From NCBI GenBank assembly GCA_003194445.1, contig PQXF01000003.1, positions 1 to 64,000 on the forward strand: a stretch of DNA of 64,000 nt. Direction: 5' to 3'. The notes under the pieces are model-generated. The model ran no database searches. It saw nothing but the letters and a program-made list of their open reading frames with translations, and was not told the origin of the DNA. Made by a program: the position numbers and the translations under genes. Shown here one piece after another: positions 21,278-32,163 of this stretch (position 1 is the first letter of the stretch; every line of letters starts with the position of its first letter). The DNA comes from Candidatus Methanogaster sp. Its GTDB lineage: Archaea > Halobacteriota > Methanosarcinia > Methanosarcinales > Methanogasteraceae.

Positions 21278-21532
21278 TCAATGGGATGCTTTTACCCTAC
21301 TTTTTGGAGTGGATACTCCCCCATCATGTACATAGTAGTGCATACATGCCTCTATGGAGATCGTGAATCCAAGAGGCACCGGGATACCAATATTCGTTAT
21401 CTCAGCGAGATTTGCTCCCTTTGACCCAAGGAGATCTTTCATTCGAGCGTTACCTCCGGATCTTCCGTCGCCGAAGAAGTAGACAGATCTCTTTGCATTC
21501 ACGTTATTCTCATCCTTTCGGATATATGCCAT
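21278..21532 (-). pseudogene. N-terminal remnant of pyruvate phosphate dikinase / PEP synthase-type enzyme
   Basis: [54 protein letters not shown], then the ORF ends after ~80 aa. Confidence 0.8.
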
Positions 21533-21547
21533 CTCTGATTGCGTCGT

Positions 21548-22633
21548 TCAGGACTCGCGCTTGACCATATAGTCTGCCCACGTCAGCAGGAGATCCTTAT
21601 ACCTTGACCCGGGCACTGTTTCTATCTGCTCTTTCGCTTCATCAACGTAACTGTCAGCAAGTGCTCTTGTGTACTCGATGCTTCCAAGTTCGGATAGAAG
21701 ATCCACGACCTCGCTGACCTCCTCGGCAGATGCGTTCTCATTACCAAGTAGCGTAGACATGCGCCTCTTCTGCGCCTCATTTGCATTCGAAAAGGCATGG
21801 TACACAATAAGAGTCCGTTTCCCTTCCCTGATGTCGGAACCAACAGTCTTTCCGAGCTTCTTCGTATCCCCAACAACGCCAAGGATATCGTCCTGCAACT
21901 GGAACGCGGTGCCGCACCTGCCTGTAAACTGTGATATCGACCTGACCAGCTCGTCTTCGCGATTCGTAGTAGATAGTCCGATCATTGCACCGGCAGCTCC
22001 TGCGAACTCATACAATGCACCTGTTTTTCTCCACAGCATCCCGAGTATCTTATCTTCGCTTAACGATTCAATCGGAGCTTTCGAGTACTGGACATCAAAT
22101 ATCTGCCCGGAGAGTAGCGTCAGCACGACATCGGTCTCCATCATCCTGATCAGGTGCAGCACAACAGCCGGGTCGACGCCGTGCTCAGCAAGTTCGGATA
22201 AGAGTGAGACCGACCAACCCTGCTGGACATCGCCTGCAAGTATCGCAAGCGATGTGCCGTAGTGTGCAGCATTGTCGCCATCATAGTCAAGATCTAGCCC
22301 CCTCCTGCGAAACTCCTCGTGCACCGTGTATCCGCCGCGCCGCATACAATCCCGGTCGATGACGTCATCGTGCACAAGCGTCCATGTGTGGAATACCTCG
22401 GTAGCAGCCGCCGCAGGAATCGCAATCTCTTCATCGCCACCGGCAGCGCCGCACGAGAAGAGCAGTACGGCAGGCCGCAGCGATTTTCCTCGCCTCCCGC
22501 CCAAGTACAGGTACACCGAGTCGTGAATCACTTCGGAAGCGAACCGCTTCTGATACCGGGCGGATGTGAGATACTCGTAGACGAGATCGCCGCGCTTTGC
22601 AAGCTCTTTCTCAAATTCATCCATGTTAATCAT
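21548..22633 (-). CDS. idsA: Polyprenyl (geranylgeranyl/farnesyl) diphosphate synthase
   Basis: LVHDDVIDRDCMRRGG (FARM-type), FQLQDDILGVVGDTKKLGKTVGSDIREGKRTLIV (SARM). Confidence 0.93.
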   Translation of the reverse strand: MINMDEFEKELAKRGDLVYEYLTSARYQKRFASEVIHDSVYLYLGGRRGKSLRPAVLLFSCGAAGGDEEIAIPAAAATEVFHTWTLVHDDVIDRDCMRRGGYTVHEEFRRRGLDLDYDGDNAAHYGTSLAILAGDVQQGWSVSLLSELAEHGVDPAVVLHLIRMMETDVVLTLLSGQIFDVQYSKAPIESLSEDKILGMLWRKTGALYEFAGAAGAMIGLSTTNREDELVRSISQFTGRCGTAFQLQDDILGVVGDTKKLGKTVGSDIREGKRTLIVYHAFSNANEAQKRRMSTLLGNENASAEEVSEVVDLLSELGSIEYTRALADSYVDEAKEQIETVPGSRYKDLLLTWADYMVKRES

Positions 22634-23970
22634 CCAAGAACTAACTCCTCCCCGTTTCTGAGCAGATGGAGCGTATCACCGAGTACGTATCCTGTACTCT
22701 CAGCCATCTCGATATAGGAACTGTGCATCACGAGGTTTCCGTGCGCAGGGATCACATGTTCCGGATTTATCATGCGTAGCAACTCCCAGTGATCCTCCTT
22801 CGATGCATGTCCTGAGACATGAACTCCATCATATATGCGTGCTCCGCGCATCACGAGTTTCGTCTCGAGGGCATGCCTGTTTGCACGTGTGCTTGGTGTT
22901 GGAATCACATTTGCAGAAAATATTACCTTGTCCCCGCTCTCAATCTTGTAACCCGTATTATCCATCGATATTCGCTCAAGCACCGCACCAGGCTCCCCTT
23001 GATGCCCTGTTACGATCGGAAGATACTTCTCCTTTCCTTCAGCTGTTATTCTTGTAAACGCTTTATCTATGTTCTTCCGCACGCCGTATATCCTCAGATC
23101 TTCCGGAAGCTGGATATACCCCATTTTCGCTGCCAATTTCACATATTTATCCATCGAGCGTCCCATAAGTACGGGAATACGATCCATCTTCTCTGCGATT
23201 TCTAGGGTAGCAGCGATCCTTGCGATGTGAGACGAGAACGTGGTCACGATGACCCCTGACTCGGTCTCCTCGGTACCGGTGAGCACATCGTTGAGCATAG
23301 CCTTTGCGATCCGTTCTGACGGTGTCTTTCCAGTGATGGCGGCATTGGTACTCTCCGTGATCATCAAAAAGACGCCTTCCTTGCCGATCTGCTTGAGCCG
23401 CTCTAAGTCTGGTGGCTCTCCGAGCGTCGGCGTCCGGTCCATCTTGAAGTCATTGGCATACAGAAGGATGCCCCGCGGGGTGTGCACCGCAATAAAGACA
23501 CAGTCAAGTGTGCTGTGCTGGACCCTTATGAACTCTATCGAGAGGTTTTTTGAGACCTCCTTTGTCTCGCCAGCGTTCATCTCGACCAGTTCATTCTCTG
23601 CCGGGAACTTCCGTTCCGACTTGATCAACTGTTTGATAAGACCGATCGTGTATGGGGTTGCGATGATCGGGGCACGGTACCTGTGTGCCAGTTTCGAGAT
23701 TGCCCCTATGTGATCGAGGTGCCCGTGTGTACAGACGATTGCACGAACCGTGCCTTTCACTCCTTTCATCACGGTATCGTCCGGTATCGCGCCTATCTTG
23801 ATCAGATCGAGCGAATGCATCCGTTCGATCTCCACATCCTCATGAATCTGTACCTGATCGAGACGAAGCCCCATATCGAATATGATGATGTCGCCACCGA
23901 CATGCACCGCGGTCATGTTCCGCCCCATCTCATTATATCCACCAACTGCAATAATTCCAATATCGTCCAA
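22630..23970 (-). CDS. rnj: RNase J-type beta-CASP ribonuclease
   Basis: VCTHGHLDHIGAI metallo-beta-lactamase motif, DGVHVSGHASKEDHWELLRMINPEHVIPAHG. Confidence 0.93.
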   Translation of the reverse strand: MDDIGIIAVGGYNEMGRNMTAVHVGGDIIIFDMGLRLDQVQIHEDVEIERMHSLDLIKIGAIPDDTVMKGVKGTVRAIVCTHGHLDHIGAISKLAHRYRAPIIATPYTIGLIKQLIKSERKFPAENELVEMNAGETKEVSKNLSIEFIRVQHSTLDCVFIAVHTPRGILLYANDFKMDRTPTLGEPPDLERLKQIGKEGVFLMITESTNAAITGKTPSERIAKAMLNDVLTGTEETESGVIVTTFSSHIARIAATLEIAEKMDRIPVLMGRSMDKYVKLAAKMGYIQLPEDLRIYGVRKNIDKAFTRITAEGKEKYLPIVTGHQGEPGAVLERISMDNTGYKIESGDKVIFSANVIPTPSTRANRHALETKLVMRGARIYDGVHVSGHASKEDHWELLRMINPEHVIPAHGNLVMHSSYIEMAESTGYVLGDTLHLLRNGEELVLG

Positions 23971-24430
23971 TTATAGTCCTCCGTGCGAAAATATTATTAT
24001 CATGAAAAAAAGTGTAGACGTGAGGCGTCTTAAGGGATGTGGTGGGTTTCCGGATTTTGACTCTTTGGTAATTCTCGTGATGCACACCTCAGTGATAAAT
24101 TGAGCAAATAACAAAACACCCCATATAATATACGTTAGGTATGATCCATCAAGTAAAATCATATATTCGTGATAAAATCAACACCAGGAGATGGCTGCGC
24201 CGATGCTCTCGCATTCACGAATGGTGACGAACGCCGCGAATCGCACGAATCCACTTTTCACAAAATCAGAGTGTTTTCACTGAATACTTCGATTGTGCCG
24301 GGTGTTGGTTATAAGCCCCGAAATTTCAATAATCCTGGAAGCCGACGTTCTTTGTGCAACGGAAGGCAGCATTCACACCACCGTTAGTCAAATCCTCCGG
24401 TCTTGGACTATAGCAGGGAGCTCTGGGACA

Positions 24431-24875
24431 GTGCGAGGTGATGTGAGTCCGAGTGGGGTATAAGACCGCAGCATGGTGCCAACGGCTTTGCTACGCTACG
24501 CTTCACATTATCAAACGGAGACGCTTGGGTTCTCGGGAGGCCCAATATGCTCTCCTTGTTCTCCCTATAGGGGCAGGAGTATATGCTATCAAGCCTATAA
24601 GCAGCAAGATACCGCAAAAAAAGCATATTGGGAGTCGGATCAGCCTATGATGCCGTTGAAGCAGGGCAATGCCTGTGGGGGACGGGGCTGACAGTTGAAC
24701 CGTTGGGATCTGGGCACATCTTCCGCACTCAGATGCGGGTTAAGGGCGCTAACAAAACCGTACCCACAACACATCCGAAAGGAGGGGGGAGGGTTCTTCT
24801 GAAGAGCCGGATGAGGGAGATCTTCTCGTCCGGTTCTGTGAGGGGGCTCATAGTAACCTTGGGGCTATTACCTCA
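24431..24875 (+). ncRNA. ORF-less group II intron-like RNA (approximate boundaries)
   Basis: GTGCG 5' start at 24431; domain V-like gagccggatgagggagatcttctcgtccggttc at 24804-24836 (AGC triad, GAGCCGGA/TCCGGTTC stem) followed by tgtgagggggctc and a DVI-like hairpin; upstream ccgtacccacaacacatccgaaaggagggggg typical of such introns. Confidence 0.65.
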
Positions 24876-24940
24876 AAAAAGGTGCGCTATGGGCTCTACT
24901 CGACACCGAGTAAATCACGGGATTTTTAGACAGTGCCGTG

Positions 24941-25777
24941 TTACGGTAGCATCATCCAGCCCATCCCACCAGGCTCGATCTCGATGATCTGTTCTCCGCC
25001 CTGGTAGACTCTGATCACACCTGACTCGGAGACGACAACCGCAACAGCATCGGTTTCAGCGGTGATCGCGGCTGATGCAGCATGTCTGCCGCCAAGACCC
25101 TGCTGGATGCGCACCGATCTGGCATCCACATCGAGATACCTGCCTGATGCGCAGGCGACCCCCTCACCAGATATCACGAAAACGCCGTCCAGTTGCGCAA
25201 ATTCCTTAAACGTCTCCCAGTTGCCATGGTCTGTGATTATCAGGTCATGCTGGTCGTGTCCTTTGAATGGGTTTAACAGGAGTTGGTGTGATGCGCGCAG
25301 AACGTTCTCCGCAGCCCCTATAACGAAGGCGGTGCCGATGTGTCTTCCTTCCCTTCCTTCGAGTGCGAGTTCGAGTGCGAGTTCCATAACTGCGCGGAAC
25401 GCGTCCGAATTTACCAATCCCTCGCGTTCTTGCAGCGATTTTACTGCATAACTCTCTCTTGGGTCGTATACAATAATCGAATCAAAACTTGGACCATCGA
25501 TCACCCCGACGACCACACCGCTTATCGCGCCCTTCAGATACCCCGCGACAGCGATCCCCTGGATACGCGCATGGAGTACGGCCTCCTCCTTTTCGACGTG
25601 GTTCGGGATGATCCTGTACAGCAGATCAGATGCCTGTCTCGGCATAACCATGACTGGAATCTCGGTCTCTATCCCGATACGCTCGGAAGTGTATGAATCC
25701 GGAAGTAATATGGCGGATGCGTGGATGCATTCTGCAATATCGACTACCGACTGGATTATTGCTTGTTTTGCCTGCAT
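24941..25777 (-). CDS. dacZ: Archaeal diadenylate cyclase (c-di-AMP synthase, DAC domain)
   Basis: LDGVFVISGEGVACASGRYLDVDARSVRIQQGLGGRHAASAAITAETDAVAVVVSESGVIRVYQGG. Confidence 0.9.
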   Translation of the reverse strand: MQAKQAIIQSVVDIAECIHASAILLPDSYTSERIGIETEIPVMVMPRQASDLLYRIIPNHVEKEEAVLHARIQGIAVAGYLKGAISGVVVGVIDGPSFDSIIVYDPRESYAVKSLQEREGLVNSDAFRAVMELALELALEGREGRHIGTAFVIGAAENVLRASHQLLLNPFKGHDQHDLIITDHGNWETFKEFAQLDGVFVISGEGVACASGRYLDVDARSVRIQQGLGGRHAASAAITAETDAVAVVVSESGVIRVYQGGEQIIEIEPGGMGWMMLP

Positions 25778-25985
25778 AAAATCCTCTCAATTAGGCATAT
25801 AGATTATATGCGCCCATTCAATAAAAACCTCCCTGCCCGTGCGGGTGCTCATAAGTATGAAAAAAGAACATATCTTTCAACCATAACTGTGTATGTGACA
25901 GCCTCGATGAACCGCAAACTATTTTAGTTCCCATGATCCCAAACATACCCATACACCAGAATCAATCGTATCAATGAGGTGAAAC

Positions 25986-26447
25986 ATGGCAAATATCTTC
26001 ATTTATCCAAGCAACAGTCTGATCCTGTACGACCTGGTCGAGCGTTTCGGCCATGCGCCGCTTGCAGTCATGCAAGAGATCAAGAAAAGAGTGACTACCG
26101 CCGGAATTGACTCGCCGCCACTTAATATCACGCCGGAGGATCCAAAGATTGGGCTTAAGTACGCTGCTGTCGAGGTGCCTGCTGGTGTGCGCGGGCGCAT
26201 GTCTCTTCTGGATCCGCTCATTGAGGCGGCAGAGGCGGCGATCCTTGTCGAGGACGCACCGATCGGGTTTGGGTGCATGGGCTGCCAGCGGACAAGCGAA
26301 CTTGTGGGGTTCCTGATACGCGCGAGACGTATCCCTATTCTCGAACTTAACTATCCGACATCGGATGATGCGGCAGAGAATTTCGTGTACCGGATATCCG
26401 AGTTCTTAAATGGACTTGGAGATGGTAAGGAGGCAAAGAATGGGTGA
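25986..26447 (+). CDS. Methanogenesis marker protein 5
   Basis: [23 protein letters not shown]...[47 protein letters not shown]; first gene of the mmp cluster. Confidence 0.85.
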   Translation: MANIFIYPSNSLILYDLVERFGHAPLAVMQEIKKRVTTAGIDSPPLNITPEDPKIGLKYAAVEVPAGVRGRMSLLDPLIEAAEAAILVEDAPIGFGCMGCQRTSELVGFLIRARRIPILELNYPTSDDAAENFVYRISEFLNGLGDGKEAKNG

Positions 26448-27672
26448 AATCGAGGTCGCACAGATCTCTTGTGGTTCCGAATACACAGGAATTCAAGGAG
26501 AGATCGAATCGGCAGCAGAGCAGGTTGGAGCGAAGATCATCTTCCCGGACATCGATCTCGAGGAAGTGGAGGCGGCAGAAGCAAAATTCGGGCTAAAGGT
26601 GACGAGTCCTGACCTTAAACTTATGCTTGCCCGCGCAATCTCGGTCGTCGAGGGACATACCACCGCTGATGCCGTTTTCATCGGGACGTGTTTCAGGTGC
26701 GCAGAAGGCGCGCTCGTCAGAAACGAGATCCGCAGGTACATCCATGATAACTCAGGGCTTCCTGTGATCAGTTACTCGTATACAGAACGCACTACGGCAG
26801 ACACGCTTCTCACAAGGATGGAGGCACTGACAACCATCGCAAAGAGGCGCAGTCTGCTTGCACGCGAGAAACAGACAGGGATTACAGCTGGAATCGACTC
26901 AGGATCGACCACCACAAAGGCGGTGATCATGAAAGACAACGAAATTCTCGGATTCGGGTGGGTCAGTTCCACCGATGTCTTGAAGAGCGCGGAGGAGGCT
27001 TACTCAACCGCTCTTAAGGAATCCGGAATCGAAAGGGGTGCGATTCAGGCGATAGGGGTGACCGGATACGGCAGATTCATATTAGGAAGGGAATTCAATG
27101 CCGATCTGGTCCAGGAAGAGATTACAGTGAACTCGAAAGGCGCGGTCTACCTTGCTGACCGGCAGAAGGGTGCAGCGACTGTAATCGATGTCGGCGGGAT
27201 GGATAACAAGGCGATATCGGTGCAGGACGGAATCCCAGGAATCTTTACGATGGGTGGGATCTGTGCCGGTGCATCAGGGCGTTTCCTTGAGATGACTGCA
27301 AAGCGTCTTGGCGTTGACATCACCGAACTTGGAAAACTTGCGCTTGCAGGCATGGCATCCAACATCTCGATGAACAGCTACTGCATCGTATTCGGAATCC
27401 AGAGTCTCGTGAACTCGCTATCGAAGGGCGCGCGTCACGAGGATGTCGCAGCAGCGGCCTGTTACAGCGTGGCAGAGCAGGTCTTTGAGCAGCAACTCCA
27501 GGAGGTCGAGGTGCGGGAGCCAGTGATCATGGTCGGAGGCACGGCACTCATCGAAGGCTTACCGCAAGCGATGCGTGAACTGCTACAGGCAGAGGTGATT
27601 GTGCCGCCTTATGCACAGTTAATCGGCGCTGTCGGTTCCGCTCTCTTAGTATCAGGTTTTATCGAGGAGTGA
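26440..27672 (+). CDS. Methanogenesis marker protein 15 (BadF/BcrA-type ATPase fold)
   Basis: [78 protein letters not shown]; start overlaps the mmp5 stop. Confidence 0.88.
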   Translation: MGEIEVAQISCGSEYTGIQGEIESAAEQVGAKIIFPDIDLEEVEAAEAKFGLKVTSPDLKLMLARAISVVEGHTTADAVFIGTCFRCAEGALVRNEIRRYIHDNSGLPVISYSYTERTTADTLLTRMEALTTIAKRRSLLAREKQTGITAGIDSGSTTTKAVIMKDNEILGFGWVSSTDVLKSAEEAYSTALKESGIERGAIQAIGVTGYGRFILGREFNADLVQEEITVNSKGAVYLADRQKGAATVIDVGGMDNKAISVQDGIPGIFTMGGICAGASGRFLEMTAKRLGVDITELGKLALAGMASNISMNSYCIVFGIQSLVNSLSKGARHEDVAAAACYSVAEQVFEQQLQEVEVREPVIMVGGTALIEGLPQAMRELLQAEVIVPPYAQLIGAVGSALLVSGFIEE

Positions 27673-27679
27673 CTGAAAC

Positions 27680-28276
27680 ATGTTGCCGCTCGAAGTGTTC
27701 AGGGTCGAGTCTCCGGATAAAACCGGCGCCGAAGCTTACGAATCAGTGATCCGTGATGTCCTCGCTGATCTGGAACTCACTACGGTATTGGGGCGTCTAT
27801 GGGTACACATCGATCCAGCTGAGCCGGTTTTCCTCTTCTGTACGCTGATAAGAACCGGTCTTCCACCGATCTGTGTCAAGGATATGGCAGATATCTCGAC
27901 AGGTACGCCGAGCACTAAACAGGTGGAGCTGAAACTCACAAACGAAGAACATGTCTCGACACTGCTAAGCATCCTCTGGATAGAGTATGGACGCGAGAAC
28001 GTCTCGCAGCCAGAACGGCTGGTGATAACGATAGACACCGAAGAGAAGGACCGGGTTGCAAAAGAGCTTGTAGACGTGGTCATCGCAGATCCGCGCAGGG
28101 AGATCGAGACGAGACTTGCCGATGCGCTGCTCCGGATCACACCAGAGGGTTTTCGGGTGCGTCATCACGTTTCAACCGGATCAGAGATGTTATTTGTGGC
28201 ATCAGAGGATTCTATAAAGCCAGAGTGGGTCATGAAAGCTGAAAATATGATGGATCAACTGAAGGAGGATTTATAA
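27680..28276 (+). CDS. Methanogenesis marker protein 17
   Basis: MLPLEVFRVESPDKTGAEAYESVIRDVLADLEL; position between mmp15 and mmp7. Confidence 0.82.
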   Translation: MLPLEVFRVESPDKTGAEAYESVIRDVLADLELTTVLGRLWVHIDPAEPVFLFCTLIRTGLPPICVKDMADISTGTPSTKQVELKLTNEEHVSTLLSILWIEYGRENVSQPERLVITIDTEEKDRVAKELVDVVIADPRREIETRLADALLRITPEGFRVRHHVSTGSEMLFVASEDSIKPEWVMKAENMMDQLKEDL

Positions 28277-29199
28277 TGCTTGAACCAATCATGTATGAGG
28301 GCGGCGTCTTCAAACATAACCTTGTCATCGAACTCATAGAGGATCTTGGCGGATACGTCCTCCAGACCAATTACATGCAGACCGAGGTCATGATCCAGAT
28401 GCTCTGCCCGCATGAAGACATATCCATGCTCGAAGATCTGGCAAAGGAACTCCGCGCCAAGATCACAAGAGCGCCGCTTACTGGCACCGACATCATCGTG
28501 ATCGCGCCGACACTGGCGTACCACCACCTTCCGCACCATGCGTGCGATGTGGCAGAGTATATGCGCAGGTTTGGAGCAAATACAACGTTAATCGGGCTTG
28601 CAAGAGGTGTCGGGCGTCGGATTGCACAGATATCTGCAAAAGAACGTGCACTGGCTAATGAACACGATATTGCAGTCTTTGCGCTCGGAAACTTCGAAGA
28701 CTGCCTGATAAACAAGAAGTACGTCCTCTACAAGGATCTCGACGTGCCATGCATCATCACAGGTACGCCAGAACTTCCGGAGCCACCAATGTATGCGAAA
28801 GACTATGTCGGGCATCTCGGAAGAATCGCGCACCGGCTGAAACTCGAAGGCGAACTTGACGCTCTTGACCGGCTGGTCGAGACTGTTGGCAAAACCCTTG
28901 ATGAGCAGCGGATAGATATATCAAAGGATCCATTGACCACCCAGCCGGCACGCATCATGAAGGAGATCAAGGAACAGATACCGGAAATCAATAAATCCCT
29001 ATCTCCAGCCCCTATCACGCTGCAACTCATGGGTGCCCGCGTAAAACTGTCCTATCCACAGCATAAGGAAGCGATCGAGAATGTAACATTCGAGGAAGGT
29101 GCAACCCTCCGCGAGATTGCAAAGGTGCTGCCGTCAGGGGTGCGAGATTATATGTTAATAAGAATATTACCAAAATCGGTGACCGGTTTCGTTATTTAG
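28276..29199 (+). CDS. Methanogenesis marker protein 7
   Basis: MLEPIMYEGGVFKHNLVIELIEDLGGYVLQTNYMQTEVMIQMLCPHEDI; start overlaps the upstream stop by 1 nt. Confidence 0.85.
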   Translation: MLEPIMYEGGVFKHNLVIELIEDLGGYVLQTNYMQTEVMIQMLCPHEDISMLEDLAKELRAKITRAPLTGTDIIVIAPTLAYHHLPHHACDVAEYMRRFGANTTLIGLARGVGRRIAQISAKERALANEHDIAVFALGNFEDCLINKKYVLYKDLDVPCIITGTPELPEPPMYAKDYVGHLGRIAHRLKLEGELDALDRLVETVGKTLDEQRIDISKDPLTTQPARIMKEIKEQIPEINKSLSPAPITLQLMGARVKLSYPQHKEAIENVTFEEGATLREIAKVLPSGVRDYMLIRILPKSVTGFVI

Positions 29200-29226
29200 A
29201 CGTTAGGATAGGAGTCGGAGGCACGA

Positions 29227-29700
29227 ATGGACATCGAGAAGATCCAGCGGATCATGCGGATGAATCCTGATGAGGCGACTGAGGAACTGCTTGATAGCGT
29301 TGAGAAGTACTACGGCGAGATACCATACATCCTGCAGTTTATGAAGGAGACGCCGGAACTGCTGGTTCCAAAGATTCTCTATGACAGCGCGATCATACGA
29401 GAGTTCAAACGTCTCGACCCGAAGACGGTTGAACTGATCTCAATAGGCGTATCTGCCGCGATCAGGTGCGACCACTGCCTGAGAGTGCATGTCCGCATCG
29501 CAGAGAAACTCGGGTTGTCGAAGGAAGAGATCTTCGATGCGATCCTGATCGCTGGCACGCTCTCGAACGCGACCGTGCTCGCTTATGCCACGCGGGTGCT
29601 GGACTCGGAGACTGGAACCGAGCGCGGGTCCGGGTCCGGCTGCGCGCTCTGCGATGTTGGGTGTGGTGACCGCGACGGCGATGAGGAATCTGGGAAGTGA
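29227..29700 (+). CDS. Carboxymuconolactone decarboxylase / AhpD-like protein
   Basis: LIS IGVSAAIRCDHCLRVHVRIAEKLGLSKEEIFDAILIAG (CxxCxxxH). Confidence 0.85.
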   Translation: MDIEKIQRIMRMNPDEATEELLDSVEKYYGEIPYILQFMKETPELLVPKILYDSAIIREFKRLDPKTVELISIGVSAAIRCDHCLRVHVRIAEKLGLSKEEIFDAILIAGTLSNATVLAYATRVLDSETGTERGSGSGCALCDVGCGDRDGDEESGK

Positions 29701-29963
29701 GAACGCTTCATAGCCATCGTTCGCGTACAAGCTGTAACGACTCCGTCATTACTCCGGTGTATTGACCGATCTCCTGATTACGATTCTCAGGTTTTCTGGC
29801 AAGAAAAATAACCGCAGAGAACGGATGGTGCAGAGCTTTTTTTGTTATCTTCTATAATAATTACTTTTAAGGTTAATAATATTTCACCTAAAAGTAAATC
29901 AGAAATTTTGGAATGTGCGCGTGTGCGTACATGTTCTGAAGTTTGAAGGAATTGGGTTTTGTC

Positions 29964-30512
29964 TCATTTTTGTTTTCGTTTGGAAAAATGCGGATTGTGT
30001 TCCAAAATTTTCTTCACGGTCCATCTGGCAAGGTCGCCGGTTACTTCTTGGCAGGCAGGACGTGCACGCGATAGACTCATAAATTCTTGCATAGCTTCCG
30101 GATTGGTGAATCTGTAGGATTTTCCCAAGAGATGGAACTGAACCTCCTGACAGGTTATGTGACCGTATTTCTCCTGCATCTTTTTACCCACCTCAGCAAC
30201 CACACTGGTGACGTTGAGCATCTTCATCATGTCCTCGGGTTCCCCCTTTGTAAGGTCGAAACTATAGCTTATTGCCATAGCGGCACCAGCCATGGCACCA
30301 CATGTTCCAACAGCCATATTGCCAGTTCCACCGACAAAACCCATGGCAGCTTTCCAAACGTCATTAACCACAGGATCGTCTTCGTAGCCCAGAGTGTCCA
30401 TAACCGCAGCAAAAACACCAGGGGCACAGGCATACCGCATCAAATAATCAGACCCACGATTGTAGGCCTCATCCAAAACTTCTATATCTATTTCTGATTT
30501 TTCCGTCATCAA
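29964..30512 (-). CDS. C_GCAxxG_C_C-family-like protein
   Basis: RYACAPGVFAAVMDTLG...GGTGNMAVGTCGAMAGAAMAISY...CQEV conserved cysteine spacing. Confidence 0.7.
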   Translation of the reverse strand: MMTEKSEIDIEVLDEAYNRGSDYLMRYACAPGVFAAVMDTLGYEDDPVVNDVWKAAMGFVGGTGNMAVGTCGAMAGAAMAISYSFDLTKGEPEDMMKMLNVTSVVAEVGKKMQEKYGHITCQEVQFHLLGKSYRFTNPEAMQEFMSLSRARPACQEVTGDLARWTVKKILEHNPHFSKRKQK

Positions 30513-30719
30513 GTGACCCTCCTAATGAGTTTTCTCTTTTAGCATTAAAAATTTTTCCGTAACAGAGTTCCCGCGTGCGCTCATTTGAATTTCCCTCCAT
30601 CTTTCTTTCTATCGAGTTTATTATTTATATATACGTATGTTTCACAATTGAAGTTAACCACTTTTAGATTTTATTTTTCTCCGCAAACTCTCGCGTCCTC
30701 CGCTGTTGAATTCCCTGCT

Positions 30720-31844
30720 TTAATCCCCGTGATATGCTCTGTTCAGCAGGAACTTCACTGATTTTGATCCGCGGTCTCGAAGCAGGTGATCCGCGAGCAC
30801 GATAGCAACCATAGCCTCAGCAACGGGAACCATCCTGGGCGGGATCGTTGGATCGTGCCGCCCCTGTATCGTGATCGTGGTCTCGCTCATCGTTCTGATA
30901 TCCGCGGTCTTCTGAGGACTTGCGATGGACGGCGTCGGTTTCACTGCGATCCTGCACACGATCGGCGCGCCTGTTGAGAGCCCTCCGAGAATGCCGCCAG
31001 CGTTATTCGTCTCCGGAACTACGGTTCCATCCGATACCAGAAACGCATCGTTCATCTCGCTGCCCCGCATGGTGGCGCACCCAAAACCTGCCCCGATCTC
31101 AACGCCTTTCACTGCGCCGATGCTCATTAACGCCTTCGCAAGGTCACCATCCAGCTTGTCAAAGACCGGCTCTCCGACGCCAGCAGGCACACCTGTTGCC
31201 ATGATCTCGACGATGCCGCCGATGCTGTCTTTCTGTTCACGCACCTCTCCGATCAGCTCGACCATCCGCGCCGCGGCATCCGGGTCAGCGCACCTAACCG
31301 GCGTCTCTTCGATCCGTTCTCTGATCTCTGGCGGCGTCATCTCACATTCACAGGCTCTGATGCCGCCGAGTTCTATGACGTGCGCAACCACATCGATGCC
31401 TGCCTCTGCAAGCATCTTCTTTGCGACGGCTCCTGCGGCAACTCTTCCCACGGTCTCCCGCGCTGATGCACGCCCGCCGCCGCGGTAGTCCCTGATCCCG
31501 TACTTGACCTCGTACGGGTAATCCGCGTGCCCGGGGCGCGGCGTGTCTTTGAGTCTCTCATAAGGCGATGAATCGACGTTCCGGTTCCAGACGATCATCG
31601 ATATCGGCGTTCCGGTCGTCATTCCCTCGAATACGCCTGAAAGAATCTCGACAGCGTCCTCTTCCTTGCGAGGAGTTGAGATATCGCTCTGCCCGGGGCG
31701 GCGGCGGTCGAGTTCCTTCTGGATGTCTGCTTCAGAGAGAGGAATCTTTGATGGGCAGCCATCGACGACGACGCCGATTGCGGGTCCATGACTCTCGCCC
31801 CACGTTGTTACGCGGAATACTGTTCCGAATGTGTTTCCTGACAT
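30720..31844 (-). CDS. aroC: Chorismate synthase
   Basis: [69 protein letters not shown]. Confidence 0.97.
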   Translation of the reverse strand: MSGNTFGTVFRVTTWGESHGPAIGVVVDGCPSKIPLSEADIQKELDRRRPGQSDISTPRKEEDAVEILSGVFEGMTTGTPISMIVWNRNVDSSPYERLKDTPRPGHADYPYEVKYGIRDYRGGGRASARETVGRVAAGAVAKKMLAEAGIDVVAHVIELGGIRACECEMTPPEIRERIEETPVRCADPDAAARMVELIGEVREQKDSIGGIVEIMATGVPAGVGEPVFDKLDGDLAKALMSIGAVKGVEIGAGFGCATMRGSEMNDAFLVSDGTVVPETNNAGGILGGLSTGAPIVCRIAVKPTPSIASPQKTADIRTMSETTITIQGRHDPTIPPRMVPVAEAMVAIVLADHLLRDRGSKSVKFLLNRAYHGD

Positions 31845-31986
31845 TTATTAGATCTCACCAGTTACAAATCGCGCTCTAATTACGTAACTTTTTATCTAAT
31901 TTGGCTGTTATTGAACCTATTAACTTATTATAAGTAGCATCATCTATATGAATTTGCATAATTTGATTTGCCACTTAAAAAAAGAT

Positions 31987-32163
31987 TTATTTTGTCCCAT
32001 CGGGGGGAAAAGAAACCCCATGAGGTACACAAATGGGGTACTTCTCGATTACTTCTCCTAATTCATCAAAAAAGCATTCATCACAATAAACGCCTTCTTC
32101 AACATTATGTTTGCCCGTTAAGAATTCTTGTATTGTGATTCCACATCTGTTGCATTTATTCAT
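31987..32163 (-). CDS. 58-aa zinc-ribbon-like small protein (not in the ORF track)
   Basis: MNKCNRCGITIQEFLTGKHNVEEGVYCDECFFDELGEVIEKYPICVPHGVSFPPDGTK*; two CxxC pairs. Confidence 0.55.
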   Translation of the reverse strand: MNKCNRCGITIQEFLTGKHNVEEGVYCDECFFDELGEVIEKYPICVPHGVSFPPDGTK

